Positions 16,771-25,552 of a DNA stretch of 46,637 bases are shown here, piece by piece. The stretch comes from Ruminococcus sp. (lineage in GTDB: Bacteria; Bacillota; Clostridia; Oscillospirales; Ruminococcaceae). The position numbers and the translations under genes are program-made. The notes below the pieces were generated by a model. The model did not search any database and was not told the origin of the DNA. It was given only the letters and a program-made list of their open reading frames with translations. The stretch spans positions 1 to 46,637 of the forward strand of contig NZ_JAEFAJ010000026.1 of assembly GCF_016287535.1 (NCBI RefSeq). The letters run 5' to 3'. Every line of letters starts with the position of its first letter. The first letter of the stretch is position 1.

Positions 16771-16786
16771 TAAGGACTAAAAGGTC

Positions 16787-16815
16787 TTGACATTTTACAG
16801 ACAATGCGGTACAAT
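16787..16815 (+). promoter_or_regulatory. Sigma-A promoter for glyS
   Basis: TTGACA (16787-16792), a 17-bp spacer and TACAAT (16810-16815). An overlapping TATAAT lies at 16815. The leader is short (about 35 nt), with no T-box. Confidence 0.87.
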
Positions 16816-16855
16816 ATAATGTGACTATTAATAAATAAAAGCGAGGTTGCTCATT

Positions 16856-18262
16856 ATGCTTAAAAACAATGAAAAAGTAATGGATAAGATCGTTGACCTT
16901 TGTAAATCAAAGGGCTTTGTATATCCCGGCTCCGAGATCTACGGCGGTCTTGCAAATACATGGGACTACGGTCCTCTCGGCGTTGAGCTCAAAAACAACA
17001 TCAAGAGAGCATGGATGAAGAAATTCGTTCAGGAAAACAAGTACAACGTGGGTCTTGATTCAGCTATACTCATGAACCCTCAGACCTGGGTCGCTTCCGG
17101 ACATATCGGCGGCTTCTCAGACCCCCTCATGGACTGTAAGGAGTGCAAGACCCGTCACCGTGCAGACAATCTCATCGAAGACTTCGACGGCACAAATGTT
17201 GCAGGCTGGTCAAACGAGCAGATGATGAACTACATAAAGGAAAAAGGCATCACCTGTCCTAACTGCGGCAAGCAGAACTTCACTGATATCCGCCAGTTCA
17301 ACCTTATGTTCAAGACATTCCAGGGCGTTACCGAGGACAGCAAGTCCGAGCTCTATCTCCGTCCCGAAACTGCGCAGGGTATCTTCGTAAACTTCGCTAA
17401 TATACAGAGAACTACACGTAAAAAAGTGCCCTTCGGCGTTGCTCAGGTGGGCAAGTCCTTCCGTAACGAGATAACTCCCGGAAACTTCATCTTCCGTGTA
17501 CGTGAGTTCGAGCAGATGGAGCTTGAATTCTTCTGCAAGCCCGGCACTGACCTTGAGTGGTTCGACTACTGGAGAAGCTACTGCAAGAACTTCCTGCTCT
17601 CCCTCGGTCTTAAGGAGGAGAATATCCGTCTCCGCGACCACGACAAGGAGGAGCTCTGCTTCTACTCAAAGGCAACTACAGACTTCGAGTACCTCTTCCC
17701 CTTCGGCTGGGGCGAGCTCTGGGGTGTTGCCGACAGAACAGACTACGACCTCACACAGCATATCAACACAAGCGGAAAGTCTCTTGAATACTTTGACCCT
17801 GAGACCAACGAGAAATATATCCCCTACGTTATCGAGCCTTCACTGGGCGTAGAGAGACTCTTCCTCTCTGTAGTTACAGAGGCTTACGACGAGGAGGAGA
17901 TAGTTTCCACAGACAAGGACGGCAACGAGAAGAAGGAAACAAGAACAGTTATGCACTTCCACCCTGCTCTTGCTCCTTTCAAGGCTGCGGTGCTTCCTCT
18001 CGTAAAGAAGCTCTCGCCCAAGGCTGAGGAGGTATACGATATGCTCTCAAAGAAGTTCATGGTGGACTTCGACGAGGCAGGCACTATCGGCAAGAGATAC
18101 CGCCGTCAGGACGAGATAGGTACTCCCTTCTGCATCACTTACGATTTCGATACTCTCGAAAAGGACAACTGTGTAACAGTCCGTGACCGTGACACTATGC
18201 AGCAGGAAAGAGTAAATATCAACGACCTCGTTGATTACCTTGAAGCAAAAATGGTATTCTGA
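16856..18262 (+). CDS. glyS: Glycyl-tRNA synthetase (alpha2 class II type)
   Basis: 468 aa. '[35 protein letters not shown]' is the diagnostic N-terminus of the dimeric glycyl-tRNA synthetase. Further motifs are '[15 protein letters not shown]', '[25 protein letters not shown]' (class II motif 2), '[11 protein letters not shown]' (motif 3), and a C-terminal anticodon-binding domain. I took the ATG at 16856 with GAGG at 16843-16846; an in-frame TTG lies 9 bp earlier. It attaches glycine to tRNA-Gly. Confidence 0.97.
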   Translation: MLKNNEKVMDKIVDLCKSKGFVYPGSEIYGGLANTWDYGPLGVELKNNIKRAWMKKFVQENKYNVGLDSAILMNPQTWVASGHIGGFSDPLMDCKECKTRHRADNLIEDFDGTNVAGWSNEQMMNYIKEKGITCPNCGKQNFTDIRQFNLMFKTFQGVTEDSKSELYLRPETAQGIFVNFANIQRTTRKKVPFGVAQVGKSFRNEITPGNFIFRVREFEQMELEFFCKPGTDLEWFDYWRSYCKNFLLSLGLKEENIRLRDHDKEELCFYSKATTDFEYLFPFGWGELWGVADRTDYDLTQHINTSGKSLEYFDPETNEKYIPYVIEPSLGVERLFLSVVTEAYDEEEIVSTDKDGNEKKETRTVMHFHPALAPFKAAVLPLVKKLSPKAEEVYDMLSKKFMVDFDEAGTIGKRYRRQDEIGTPFCITYDFDTLEKDNCVTVRDRDTMQQERVNINDLVDYLEAKMVF

Positions 18263-18267
18263 GAATA

Positions 18268-18306
18268 ATAAAAAAGCCATAGTATCCTGTGTACTATGGC
18301 TTTTTA
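18268..18306 (+). terminator. Terminator after glyS
   Basis: AAAAAAGCCATAGTA pairs with TACTATGGCTTTTT across a 7-nt loop. It ends only 15 bp before the next start codon, so read-through may supply the next gene. Confidence 0.92.
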
Positions 18307-18321
18307 GTCAGGAGAGAAGCT

Positions 18322-18975
18322 ATGCAGACATCAGAGAGCTTTACACTGAGCGCTCTTCTGTCCTTTTCGGGAGGACTTCAGGACGCATATACCTATAATA
18401 TCAGAGGAAGGGTCTTTGCCAACGCCCAGACCGGAAACGTAGTGCTGATGAGCCAGAACTTCATGCTTGGAAAATTCGGCGCTGGTCTGCATTATTTATG
18501 TCCTCTTGTCTCGTTTGCCCTCGGCATATTCATAGCCGAGAGGATAGAAAACAGGTTCAAGGACAGCAAGTCTCTCCACTGGCGGCAGATAATCATACTC
18601 ATAGAAATGATAGTCCTCACGGCTGTGGGATTTCTTCCCTCAGAGCTTGATATGCCGGCTAATATGCTGGTATCCTTCGCCTGTGCCATGCAGGTGCAGA
18701 CCTTCCGGACGGTCAGGGGCTACGGCTATGCAAGCACCATGTGTATCGGCAACCTCAGAAGCGGTACGGAGAGCTTTTCCCAGTACCTGCGCGATAGGAA
18801 CAGGGACGCATTGTTCAAGTCCCTGCATTTCTTCGGTATAATCCTGTTCTTTGCCATAGGCGCAGGCTTCGGCGGAGTAGTTTCTTCCATATTCGGCATA
18901 AGGACCATATGGATATCGGCTGTTCTTCTGCTGTTGGCAGCCGTTATGATGATACGGAAAAAAGTCGATATATGA
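18322..18975 (+). CDS. YoaK family membrane protein (DUF1275)
   Basis: 217 aa with about six hydrophobic helices and the DUF1275 signatures 'FSGGLQDAYTYNIRGRVFANAQTGNVVLMSQNF' (about 14-46) and 'CAMQVQTFRTVRGYGYASTMCIGNLRSGTE'. GGAGAG at 18311-18316 supports the ATG at 18322. There is no dedicated promoter between the glyS terminator and this gene. The family is presumed to transport small molecules; the substrate is unknown. Confidence 0.88.
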   Translation: MQTSESFTLSALLSFSGGLQDAYTYNIRGRVFANAQTGNVVLMSQNFMLGKFGAGLHYLCPLVSFALGIFIAERIENRFKDSKSLHWRQIIILIEMIVLTAVGFLPSELDMPANMLVSFACAMQVQTFRTVRGYGYASTMCIGNLRSGTESFSQYLRDRNRDALFKSLHFFGIILFFAIGAGFGGVVSSIFGIRTIWISAVLLLLAAVMMIRKKVDI

Positions 18976-18976
18976 C

Positions 18977-19098
18977 AAAAGGACTGCAAGGGGAGCCCCC
19001 TCTGGCGGAACGTGGCATAAAATTACCGAGCCCATACTTTCAGGCCCGGTAACCCGCTTTTTCCGTTAAGAGAAGCTGACTAACAGCAGTCCTTTTTA
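18977..19098. repeat. Structured palindromic element with 11-bp terminal inverted repeats
   Basis: AAAAGGACTGC (18977-18987) and GCAGTCCTTTT (19086-19096) are exact inverted repeats about 120 bp apart. Between them lie a small GGGGAGCCCC hairpin and a larger one, TTACCGAGCC with GGCCCGGTAA (about 19022-19052). The element fills the gap between convergent genes and ends in T-runs on both strands, so it can serve as a bidirectional terminator. It could equally be a MITE-like insertion or a non-coding RNA. No transposase is present. Confidence 0.6.
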
Positions 19099-19110
19099 TG
19101 TTATAACATA

Positions 19111-19581
19111 TCAACCGAGGTATTCCTCGATAACATCAAGCTCGCCGTAGGTGCGCAAAAGGGTATACCCCGTATTTTCAAGAACGGCGTTGACAAAGTC
19201 GTCCCGCTCCACACGGTCGGGACGGGCGTGTGAGGTGTCGTCAAGCTCTATAAGCGCAACTATAGCCGTTTCCTCATCTGCAAGGGCAAAGTCGATATGC
19301 TTTGCCTTTATTTTATTGAAGCACTCCATCCAGTATGGGTTCTCTTCCTTTGGCTTAGGCTCGATAAGATCGGCAAGCCGCACCTTTGTGTATATGCTCA
19401 GCCCGTACTCGTCCGCAAGAGGTTTGAGCCGCTTGTAAAACTCGTACTCCCTGTCGGTAAGGATAGTTTTCGCGGTAAACAGCTTGGTTATATCCGGTCT
19501 GCGGAGCCTCCTGTACAGCAATACAGCCAGCAGTATCCCGCACAGCAGAAGCAGCATGAAAAATAACTCGTTCTCTTTCAT
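19111..19581 (-). CDS. DUF2726-type membrane-anchored protein
   Basis: 156 aa. One N-terminal membrane helix (about 5-22) is followed by a soluble domain with 'AKTILTDREYEFYKRLKPLADEYGLSIYTKVRLADLI', 'IDFALADEETAIVALIELDDTSH' and 'RDDFVNAVLENTGYTLLRT'. These match the DUF2726 pattern, which has restriction-endonuclease-like features (D-x-n-E-x-D with later R). It starts one nucleotide after the stop of the preceding lipoprotein gene and is coupled to it. The function is unknown. Confidence 0.85.
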   Translation of the reverse strand: MKENELFFMLLLLCGILLAVLLYRRLRRPDITKLFTAKTILTDREYEFYKRLKPLADEYGLSIYTKVRLADLIEPKPKEENPYWMECFNKIKAKHIDFALADEETAIVALIELDDTSHARPDRVERDDFVNAVLENTGYTLLRTYGELDVIEEYLG

Positions 19582-19582
19582 A

Positions 19583-20692
19583 TCATTTATCCGAATGTAT
19601 CTTCTCGGTCACTTTTCCGTTTTCATCTATTTCCGCAAGACTGTGTGTGAAAGCGCCTGCTCCGCCGCTTACAAAAAGCCTGCCGCTTACTGTGCAGACG
19701 CCCTCTATATAACCGGTGCCGTCAAGGTCTCCGGCGCTGAGTATCTTCTCTGTCCTGCCGTCCCTGTCCATAGCGCATACAGCCTCTGTGTTGGCATAAT
19801 AGAGCCTGTCTCCGAAAAAGCAGTAGCTTTTGCAGCCCTTGTCGCTCAATATCTCCTCTGCCATGCCTGACAGGTCATTGCGGCAGAGACGCTGATCCTT
19901 TATGTAGTACAGTCTGTCACCGACGATATACGGACTTCCGCCTGAGCTGATATCCGTAAACACGCCGTTATCGCCTATGATGCGGATAAAATCGTTTATG
20001 CTCCTGTGATATGTGCAGATGAGCGACGTTTTTCCGCTTACCTCCGCTGTTCCGACGATACGGACATTGTTGTATTCCACATTGTATTCCTTGTCCGAGA
20101 GCTTTCCCGAATAGTCCATAGACTTTATGACAGTACCGCTGTCAGAGGGACAGGTGAAGTATATACTGTCCTCTGTAAAGTAGAAATCCTCACGTTCACG
20201 GGAGCTGTTTTCACTGACAGCCGTCTCCCTGCTGAGATTTTTACTCTTTCCGTCCCTGTACTCACATACTCCTTCACCGGGAACATAGTAATACAGCGTT
20301 TTTCCGTCGGTATAAAGCATCATGCTCTTCGCAGGCAGAGAGAGCTCCTCGGTATGACCCTTGCGGTCATCGCGGATATATACGTCCTCTTTGCCGTTCT
20401 GACCGTTTTTCCCCGAAACGTATACGTATGAACCGTCGTCCATTATATATACGAACTGAGGGCGGTTCATCGCCGCCTCCTCCGAGGGCTTTCCGAAGTC
20501 ACCTGGGATCACCTTTTCCGGCTTTGTTGAGGGCTCCGCGGTAGTTATGACAGTCTCAGCCGTGGTAACAGCCTCAGTGGTAGTCACCTCTTCCGGCTCG
20601 CTGCGATAATCTGTATTATGATCCGAACAGGCTGTTACAAGGGAAGCGGCAATAAGCGCTCCCGCAGCAGCCGTGATAACTTTTTTTCTCAT
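19583..20692 (-). CDS. Secreted lipoprotein with repeated propeller-like units (DUF5050-like)
   Basis: 369 aa. It has a signal peptide with lipobox 'VTAC' (Cys22), then a Thr/Glu-rich spacer of the kind common in Ruminococcus surface proteins. The remainder has repeated 'D-G-x-x-(Y/L)-Y-Y' units ('DGKTLYYYVPGEGV', 'GDRLYYIKDQRLCR', 'GDRLYYANTEAV'), typical of DUF5050 beta-propeller proteins. The start shares a nucleotide with the paaK stop (TGATG), so translation is coupled to paaK. A direct role in arylacetate metabolism is not evident. Confidence 0.8.
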   Translation of the reverse strand: MRKKVITAAAGALIAASLVTACSDHNTDYRSEPEEVTTTEAVTTAETVITTAEPSTKPEKVIPGDFGKPSEEAAMNRPQFVYIMDDGSYVYVSGKNGQNGKEDVYIRDDRKGHTEELSLPAKSMMLYTDGKTLYYYVPGEGVCEYRDGKSKNLSRETAVSENSSREREDFYFTEDSIYFTCPSDSGTVIKSMDYSGKLSDKEYNVEYNNVRIVGTAEVSGKTSLICTYHRSINDFIRIIGDNGVFTDISSGGSPYIVGDRLYYIKDQRLCRNDLSGMAEEILSDKGCKSYCFFGDRLYYANTEAVCAMDRDGRTEKILSAGDLDGTGYIEGVCTVSGRLFVSGGAGAFTHSLAEIDENGKVTEKIHSDK

Positions 20693-21927
20693 CAGTCGAA
20701 TCTCTCGTCGATAACACGGGCAGTCTTCTTCATGCTTCTCGGAAGAACGCCTACCTCTACCACCTTTACTATAGGTGTGAAGCCTATCCTGCTCTTGACC
20801 TTTTCAGCTATCTTTTTGCTGAGGGCTTCAAAGTCCACATCACCTGTGGATTCAACGTAGATACGCATTGTATCCTTTCCGTCAAGGTGAGAGATACGTA
20901 TCTGATATTCGCTGGATATCTCGCTGAAGGAGCCCAGTACCTCTTCTATCTGGCTGGGGAATACATTTACTCCCTTGATCTTCATCATGTCGTCGGTACG
21001 TCCCATGATAACGTCAATTCTCGGATAGCAGCGTCCGCACCTGCACTTGCCGGGAACTATCCTTGAAAGGTCGTGGGTCCTGTATCTGATAAGGGGAGCG
21101 CCCTCCTTCACGAGAGTAGTTATTACTATCTCGCCCATTTCGCCGTCAGGGACGTTCTCGCCTGTCTTGGGGTCGATTATCTCTATGTAGAGGAAGTCGT
21201 CCCAGTAATGCATGGGCTTTTCACCGGGGCAGTTGATACCGATTCCGGGACCGTATATCTCGGTGAGTCCGTAGATATCGAAAAGCTCTATGCCAAGCTC
21301 ATTATGGATACGCTCACGCATCTTGTCGCTCCAGCGCTCCGAGCCGATAACGCCTTTTTTGAGGTGTATCTTGTCCTTGATACCCCTCTTCTGTATCTCC
21401 TCCGCGAGAAGAAGAGCGTAGGAAGAAGTGGAGCAGAGAACGGTGCTCTTCATAGCCTGCATCATCTCAAGCTGCTTGTCGGTGTTTCCGGGACCCATAG
21501 GTATTACCATTGCGCCCAGCTTCTCAGCGCCGTTCTGAAAGCCGATACCTGCTGTCCAGAGACCGTAGCCGGGAGTTATCTGTATCCTGTCCATATTCGT
21601 TATTCCCGCTGTCTCATAGCAGCGCTTGAACATGATAGCCCAGTCGTCAACGTCCTTGGCTGTGTAGGGGATAATTACAGGAGTACCTGTAGTTCCCGAT
21701 GACGAGTGTATACGTACTATTTCCTCCTCTGGAGCAGTCATAAGTCCCAGCGGATAAGCGTCACGGAGGTCCTTCTTCTCCGAGAAGGGGAGCTTTGTGA
21801 AGTCCTCAGGAGTTTCAACATGAGTTATGCCTGCCTCTGCAAGCTTCTTTCCGTAAAAGCTGCCTGCCTCAACGAGAGCGCGGATACGGTCGTTGACGAG
21901 GTCGAGCTGTGCCTGTGTTATCTGCAT
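20692..21927 (-). CDS. paaK: Phenylacetate-CoA ligase
   Basis: 411 aa, slightly shorter than typical PaaK (about 430). It activates phenylacetate and related arylacetates to the CoA thioester with ATP. Visible motifs are the AMP-binding loop 'HSSSGTTGTPVIIPY' (about 94-108), 'YGLTEIYGPGIGINC', 'LIRYRTHDLS', 'GRTDDMMKIKGVNVFPSQIE' and the C-terminal 'GVLPRSMKKTARVIDER' lysine region. GAAAGGA upstream supports the start. It lies 118 bp downstream of iorB, whose enzyme makes or uses the same arylacetyl-CoA esters, so the operon links the two steps. Confidence 0.96.
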   Translation of the reverse strand: MQITQAQLDLVNDRIRALVEAGSFYGKKLAEAGITHVETPEDFTKLPFSEKKDLRDAYPLGLMTAPEEEIVRIHSSSGTTGTPVIIPYTAKDVDDWAIMFKRCYETAGITNMDRIQITPGYGLWTAGIGFQNGAEKLGAMVIPMGPGNTDKQLEMMQAMKSTVLCSTSSYALLLAEEIQKRGIKDKIHLKKGVIGSERWSDKMRERIHNELGIELFDIYGLTEIYGPGIGINCPGEKPMHYWDDFLYIEIIDPKTGENVPDGEMGEIVITTLVKEGAPLIRYRTHDLSRIVPGKCRCGRCYPRIDVIMGRTDDMMKIKGVNVFPSQIEEVLGSFSEISSEYQIRISHLDGKDTMRIYVESTGDVDFEALSKKIAEKVKSRIGFTPIVKVVEVGVLPRSMKKTARVIDERFD

Positions 21928-21949
21928 TTTTATTCTTTCCTTTCAATTT

Positions 21950-22032
21950 CAGTTATCAGTTGTCAGAAAGCAGAAAGTAGTTTTTGTTACGTTCAGATAA
22001 TTCTACTTTTTACTTTCTAATTTCTACTTTCT
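21950..22032. repeat. Low-complexity TTTCTACTTTC / CAGAAAGTAG repeat tract
   Basis: The gap between iorB and paaK is made of short units: TCAGTTATCAGTTGTCAGAAAGCAG, then CTACTTTTTACTTTCTAATTTCTAC. It has inverted AGAAAGTAG/CTACTTTCT elements that can pair. It resembles the other simple intergenic repeats of the window. Confidence 0.55.
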
Positions 22033-22054
22033 TATTGCTGAGAACTCAGCAATA
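22033..22054 (-). other. Hairpin containing the iorB stop codon
   Basis: TATTGCTGAG-AA-CTCAGCAATA spans the iorB TGA. There is no T-run, so it is more likely an mRNA stabiliser or attenuation point than a full terminator before paaK. Confidence 0.5.
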
Positions 22055-22615
22055 GCGGAGCGCCTTGCTGTTAAGCTCCACGAACTGGGGCTTTACCGTC
22101 TTTTTCATGGTCTCCTCTATGTCGTCCACCGAGAAGGGCAGTACGCCGTTTCTGACCGAGGCGCCCAGCATTATCATATTCAGCACCTTGGGCGAGCCTA
22201 ATTCCTCGCAGGCTTTTGTGCCGTCAACAAGAAGGAGATCCTTCTCATTGCGCCTGAGATACTCGATCATTTCCTGTCCTGTGTAGGAAGAGCCTTTAAG
22301 AGTTGCCGTAACAGGCATTATGGGGTGGGTATTCACAACCACCTGTCCGCCGTCCTTCAGGTAGGGCAGCATACGGACAGCCTCAGCAGGCTCGAAGCCG
22401 ATTATTATATCAGCAGTCTTTTCCGGGAACATGGGACAGTAGATGTCGTCGCCCAGTCTCAGGAAGCTGAAAACGCTTCCGCCCTTCTGAGCCATACCGA
22501 TAGTTTCGGCGCTCATTACCGGGATATCATGCTCCATAGCAGTTGCGGCTATGAGCTTAGAGGTAAGGACTATTCCCTGACCTCCTACGCCGCATATAAG
22601 GATATTACTCTGCAT
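22046..22615 (-). CDS. iorB: Indolepyruvate ferredoxin oxidoreductase, beta subunit
   Basis: 189 aa. It opens with 'NILICGVGGQGIVLTSKLIA', the conserved gamma-domain motif of 2-oxoacid:ferredoxin oxidoreductases. 'ETIGMAQKGGSVFSFLRLG' and 'PSF/LNMIMLGA' follow. With IorA it interconverts aryl pyruvates and arylacetyl-CoA, with ferredoxin and CO2. Its start overlaps the iorA coding end by 11 bp, so the subunits are translationally coupled. Confidence 0.95.
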   Translation of the reverse strand: MQSNILICGVGGQGIVLTSKLIAATAMEHDIPVMSAETIGMAQKGGSVFSFLRLGDDIYCPMFPEKTADIIIGFEPAEAVRMLPYLKDGGQVVVNTHPIMPVTATLKGSSYTGQEMIEYLRRNEKDLLLVDGTKACEELGSPKVLNMIMLGASVRNGVLPFSVDDIEETMKKTVKPQFVELNSKALRYC

Positions 22616-24422
22616 CTCCGCCGCCTCCTATTGCTCCGAAAGGACATACCTGCGAACAGAGTCCGCAGCCCGTACAGAGCGAATTTTCGATAGTGACCAT
22701 GCCGTCCCTGAGTACGATGCCCGGACAGCCGAGAGAATTTATGCACTTTTTGCAGGTCACACATTTGTCCGGGTCTATAACTGCCGGTTTATTGCCCTTT
22801 ATCAGAACAGCGCATGGCGACTTGAACACGATAGCCTTTAAGCCCTTTTCAGCGGCTACACGCTTTACCGTGTCGACTGCCTTATTAAGTTCAAGAGGAT
22901 TTACAGTCTCCACTGTCTTTACGCCCACACCCTTGAGCACTTCCTGTATGCTCACCTTTTCGACTACCTCGCCCATCATTGTGCGCCCTGTGCCGGGGTG
23001 AGGCTGATGACCGGTCATTGCCGTGGTGGAGTTGTCAAGGACTACAAGGGTCATATCCGCCTGATTGTATACAGCGTTCACAGCTCCGGTTATAGCGGAG
23101 GCAAAGAACGTGGAGTCTCCCACAAATGCGAAACAGTTGGTATCAGGCTCTATCCTGCCGATACCCTGTGCTATGTTCACGCCTGCGCCCATGCAGAGGC
23201 AGGTATCAACCATATCGAGAGGCATTGCGTTTCCGAGGGTATAGCAGCCGATATCTCCGCAGAAAACGGACTTTTTGCCCTTCATCGCTTCCTTTACGGC
23301 GAAGAACGAGGCTCTGTGAGGACAGCCTGCACAAAGCACCGGCGGTCTTACGGGAAGCTCAGGTGGCGTTTCGGTCTCAGCTGCGGCAGGCTTCTCCCAG
23401 CCCATGAAATCGGCAATATTCGCAGCTACGGAAGCGCAGGTATTTTCGCCCGCGGTCTTTACGTTATGTGTGAGCTTGCCGAGTATCTTCGTATCCAGAT
23501 GGTACTTTCCGCAGATATATATAAGCTCTCGCTCGATAATAGGGTCAAGCTCCTCGATACAGAGCACCTCGTCAAGTCCTTCGAGGAACTTCACCGCTGC
23601 CTGCTCCGGAAACGGGAAAGGCGTTGAAACCTTGAACACTCTCGGCGAGGACTTTCCGCGGAGAGCTTCCATAGTGTAAGTGTAGCTTATGCCGTGGGTT
23701 GCGATACCCTTCCGGCAGCCCTTATCGGCAGCCTCTGTGATGATGTTGCGCTTGTAGTCGGAGAATACCTGCGAGAGCTCGACATTTCTCTCCTCGATAT
23801 GTATATGTGCGTTATAGGAAAGACGGGGGAAGATGACCCACTTTGAGGAGTCCTTCACAAAGCCCTCAGGCTTGTTTACCTTGTACTCGCTCTCGTCCTT
23901 TACTTCAATTGATGCGTAGCCGTGACAGACTCTTGTGGTAGGTCTGAAAAGTACGGGAGTATGGTTTTTTTCGGAATACTCGAAAGCCTCCTGTATCATT
24001 TCGTAGGCTTCCTGGACCGATGACGGGTCGAAGCAGGGAAGCTTTGAGTATGAAGCGAAATGACGGGTATCCTGCTCCGTCTGTGAGGATATGGGACCCG
24101 GATCGTCGGCAACAAGTATCACCATACCGCCCTTTACTCCGATATAGGCAAGGCTCATGAGCGGGTCCGAAGCCACATTGAGACCTACCTGCTTCATAGT
24201 CACCATTGAACGGGCTCCGCTGTATGCAGCGCCTGCTCCGAGTTCAAGAGCTGCCTTTTCGTTTACCGACCACTCAACATATACCGAACCATCGTTCATC
24301 TTTGCGGCAGTCTCAAGCACCTCTGTAGAAGGAGTACCGGGATAGCCCGAAACAACATTCAGACCTGCCGCGAGCGCTCCTCTTGCTATAGCGGCATTTC
24401 CCATCAAGAATTCCTTATGCAT
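22605..24422 (-). CDS. iorA: Indolepyruvate ferredoxin oxidoreductase, alpha subunit
   Basis: 605 aa, typical size. It has an N-terminal pyrimidine-binding domain ('GNAAIARGALAAGLNVVSGYPGTPSTE'), a TPP-binding domain ('CAGCPHRASFFAVKEAM', 'GDIGCYTLG', 'CMGAGVNIAQGIGR', 'VGDSTFFASAITG', 'NSTTAMTGHQPHPGTG'), and a C-terminal ferredoxin domain with two cysteine groups, 'CVTCKKC...C' and 'CTGCGLCSQVCP', for two [4Fe-4S] clusters. AAAGGAGAG precedes the ATG at 24422; the frame extends six codons further without a ribosome site. With paaK next door it probably supports reductive carboxylation of arylacetates to aromatic amino acids, or the reverse breakdown. Confidence 0.97.
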   Translation of the reverse strand: MHKEFLMGNAAIARGALAAGLNVVSGYPGTPSTEVLETAAKMNDGSVYVEWSVNEKAALELGAGAAYSGARSMVTMKQVGLNVASDPLMSLAYIGVKGGMVILVADDPGPISSQTEQDTRHFASYSKLPCFDPSSVQEAYEMIQEAFEYSEKNHTPVLFRPTTRVCHGYASIEVKDESEYKVNKPEGFVKDSSKWVIFPRLSYNAHIHIEERNVELSQVFSDYKRNIITEAADKGCRKGIATHGISYTYTMEALRGKSSPRVFKVSTPFPFPEQAAVKFLEGLDEVLCIEELDPIIERELIYICGKYHLDTKILGKLTHNVKTAGENTCASVAANIADFMGWEKPAAAETETPPELPVRPPVLCAGCPHRASFFAVKEAMKGKKSVFCGDIGCYTLGNAMPLDMVDTCLCMGAGVNIAQGIGRIEPDTNCFAFVGDSTFFASAITGAVNAVYNQADMTLVVLDNSTTAMTGHQPHPGTGRTMMGEVVEKVSIQEVLKGVGVKTVETVNPLELNKAVDTVKRVAAEKGLKAIVFKSPCAVLIKGNKPAVIDPDKCVTCKKCINSLGCPGIVLRDGMVTIENSLCTGCGLCSQVCPFGAIGGGGDAE

Positions 24423-24504
24423 GATATCTCTCCTTTTCAATATCCCTCCGGCATGAGGATAATGCCATTAAACGGGACGTTCCTGATAAAATCCACATAA
24501 AAAC

Positions 24505-24533
24505 ATTATATCATTCTATATCTCCAATGTCAA
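24505..24533 (-). promoter_or_regulatory. Consensus sigma-A promoter for the iorA-iorB-paaK operon
   Basis: On the minus strand, TTGACA (24533-24528), a 17-bp spacer and TATAAT (24510-24505). Both hexamers are perfect, implying strong expression. Confidence 0.93.
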
Positions 24534-24561
24534 AGGAAATAATCAAAAATCTCGGAAAAAA

Positions 24562-24592
24562 TAAAAAGGACCGCACATGGCGATCCTTTTTG
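24562..24592 (-). terminator. Terminator of the two-domain GKWEA lipoprotein gene
   Basis: On the minus strand, AAAAAGGATCGCC and GCGGTCCTTTTTA form an imperfect stem with a T-run. It overlaps the stop region of the gene and separates it from the iorA promoter. Confidence 0.75.
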
Positions 24593-24593
24593 G

Positions 24594-25538
24594 TCATGTT
24601 GTAGCTTCCTCTTCGGGTTCAAGGAGAATATTCTCATCTGGGATATTTTCCGAAACGGCGTCAAAGTCATATTCCGTGAATGAATCAACCTTTTCCATCT
24701 TCAGCAGGAAGGGATATTCCTTGTTTTCGTTGTCAATGACAAGCTTGCCGTCCTTTAAGGTCAACGCGAAGCCCTCCATATCGTTCCACATGAAGAGCTG
24801 GGTCTTTTTCTCAGGTTCCCATTCATACAGCTGTTTTTCATTGAGTATATTCATCGAAGCAGTATTGTCCTTGTTCATTTCGAGCTGGAAGGACACATTT
24901 ACAGGATAATCTCCGAGGCTTTCGGTGTATACCTCTTCACCCATAGTTATCTCGCAGGCTTCCCATTTTCCCATGAAGCGGCTGTAATCCACCTTGTCAA
25001 GACCTGCCTCAGTAGTCTTTTCAATGACAGTGAATTCGCTCACCGGCAGCAGGTAATAGATATCGGTCTCATCGCCCATATCCGCGTTCACCATTGTCAT
25101 CTCACCCTGACTGACCGTACAGTCGAATTTGTCGTCGGGGCTCAGCAGGTGAAGGACATCGCTTCCGTTCTTGTCCGAGGTCACGCCCCATTTGTATTCA
25201 AGGCTCCTCTCCTTGCCGCGCGGATTCAGGTTATCAATATATTCCGCGGTATTATCTTCCTTTATGACAAGCTTTGCGATAGAGCTTATAGGATAGCCTG
25301 CATAGACTGTCTCGTATGTCTCTCCGTTGACCGAGACCTTGTATGCCTCCCACTTGCCGAGGAAAGGCGCTGCCGAATTATCAGTATTTTCGGAAGAAGC
25401 TTCCGTTGATGTTGCCTCCTCTGTGACAGCTTCCGTAGTTGGCTGAGGTGAGCTGCTTTTTTCATTCTTTTGGGTACAGCCGCAGAAAGTCCCCGCAAGC
25501 AGGACGGCTGAAATACAAAAACAAAAAATCTTTTTCAT
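24594..25538 (-). CDS. Lipoprotein with two tandem 'GKWEA' domains
   Basis: 314 aa. It has a signal peptide with a probable lipobox ending at Cys21 and a Ser/Thr/Glu-rich spacer. Two copies of a domain follow, beginning 'FLGKWEAYKVSVNGETYETVYAGYP' (about 59) and 'FMGKWEACEITMGEEVYTESLGDYP' (about 188). Each continues with '(L/E)xxxxDNTA' and a hydrophobic beta pattern, so a small beta-barrel (lipocalin-like) fold is plausible. It lies 14 bp downstream of a single-domain paralogue. Function unknown; it is probably displayed outside the membrane. Confidence 0.82.
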   Translation of the reverse strand: MKKIFCFCISAVLLAGTFCGCTQKNEKSSSPQPTTEAVTEEATSTEASSENTDNSAAPFLGKWEAYKVSVNGETYETVYAGYPISSIAKLVIKEDNTAEYIDNLNPRGKERSLEYKWGVTSDKNGSDVLHLLSPDDKFDCTVSQGEMTMVNADMGDETDIYYLLPVSEFTVIEKTTEAGLDKVDYSRFMGKWEACEITMGEEVYTESLGDYPVNVSFQLEMNKDNTASMNILNEKQLYEWEPEKKTQLFMWNDMEGFALTLKDGKLVIDNENKEYPFLLKMEKVDSFTEYDFDAVSENIPDENILLEPEEEATT

Positions 25539-25552
25539 AAATACTCCTTTTG

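Noticed and set aside
16621..16846. CRISPR array
   Set aside because: The repeated units differ in core sequence and length, are hairpins themselves, and have no regular spacers or cas genes.
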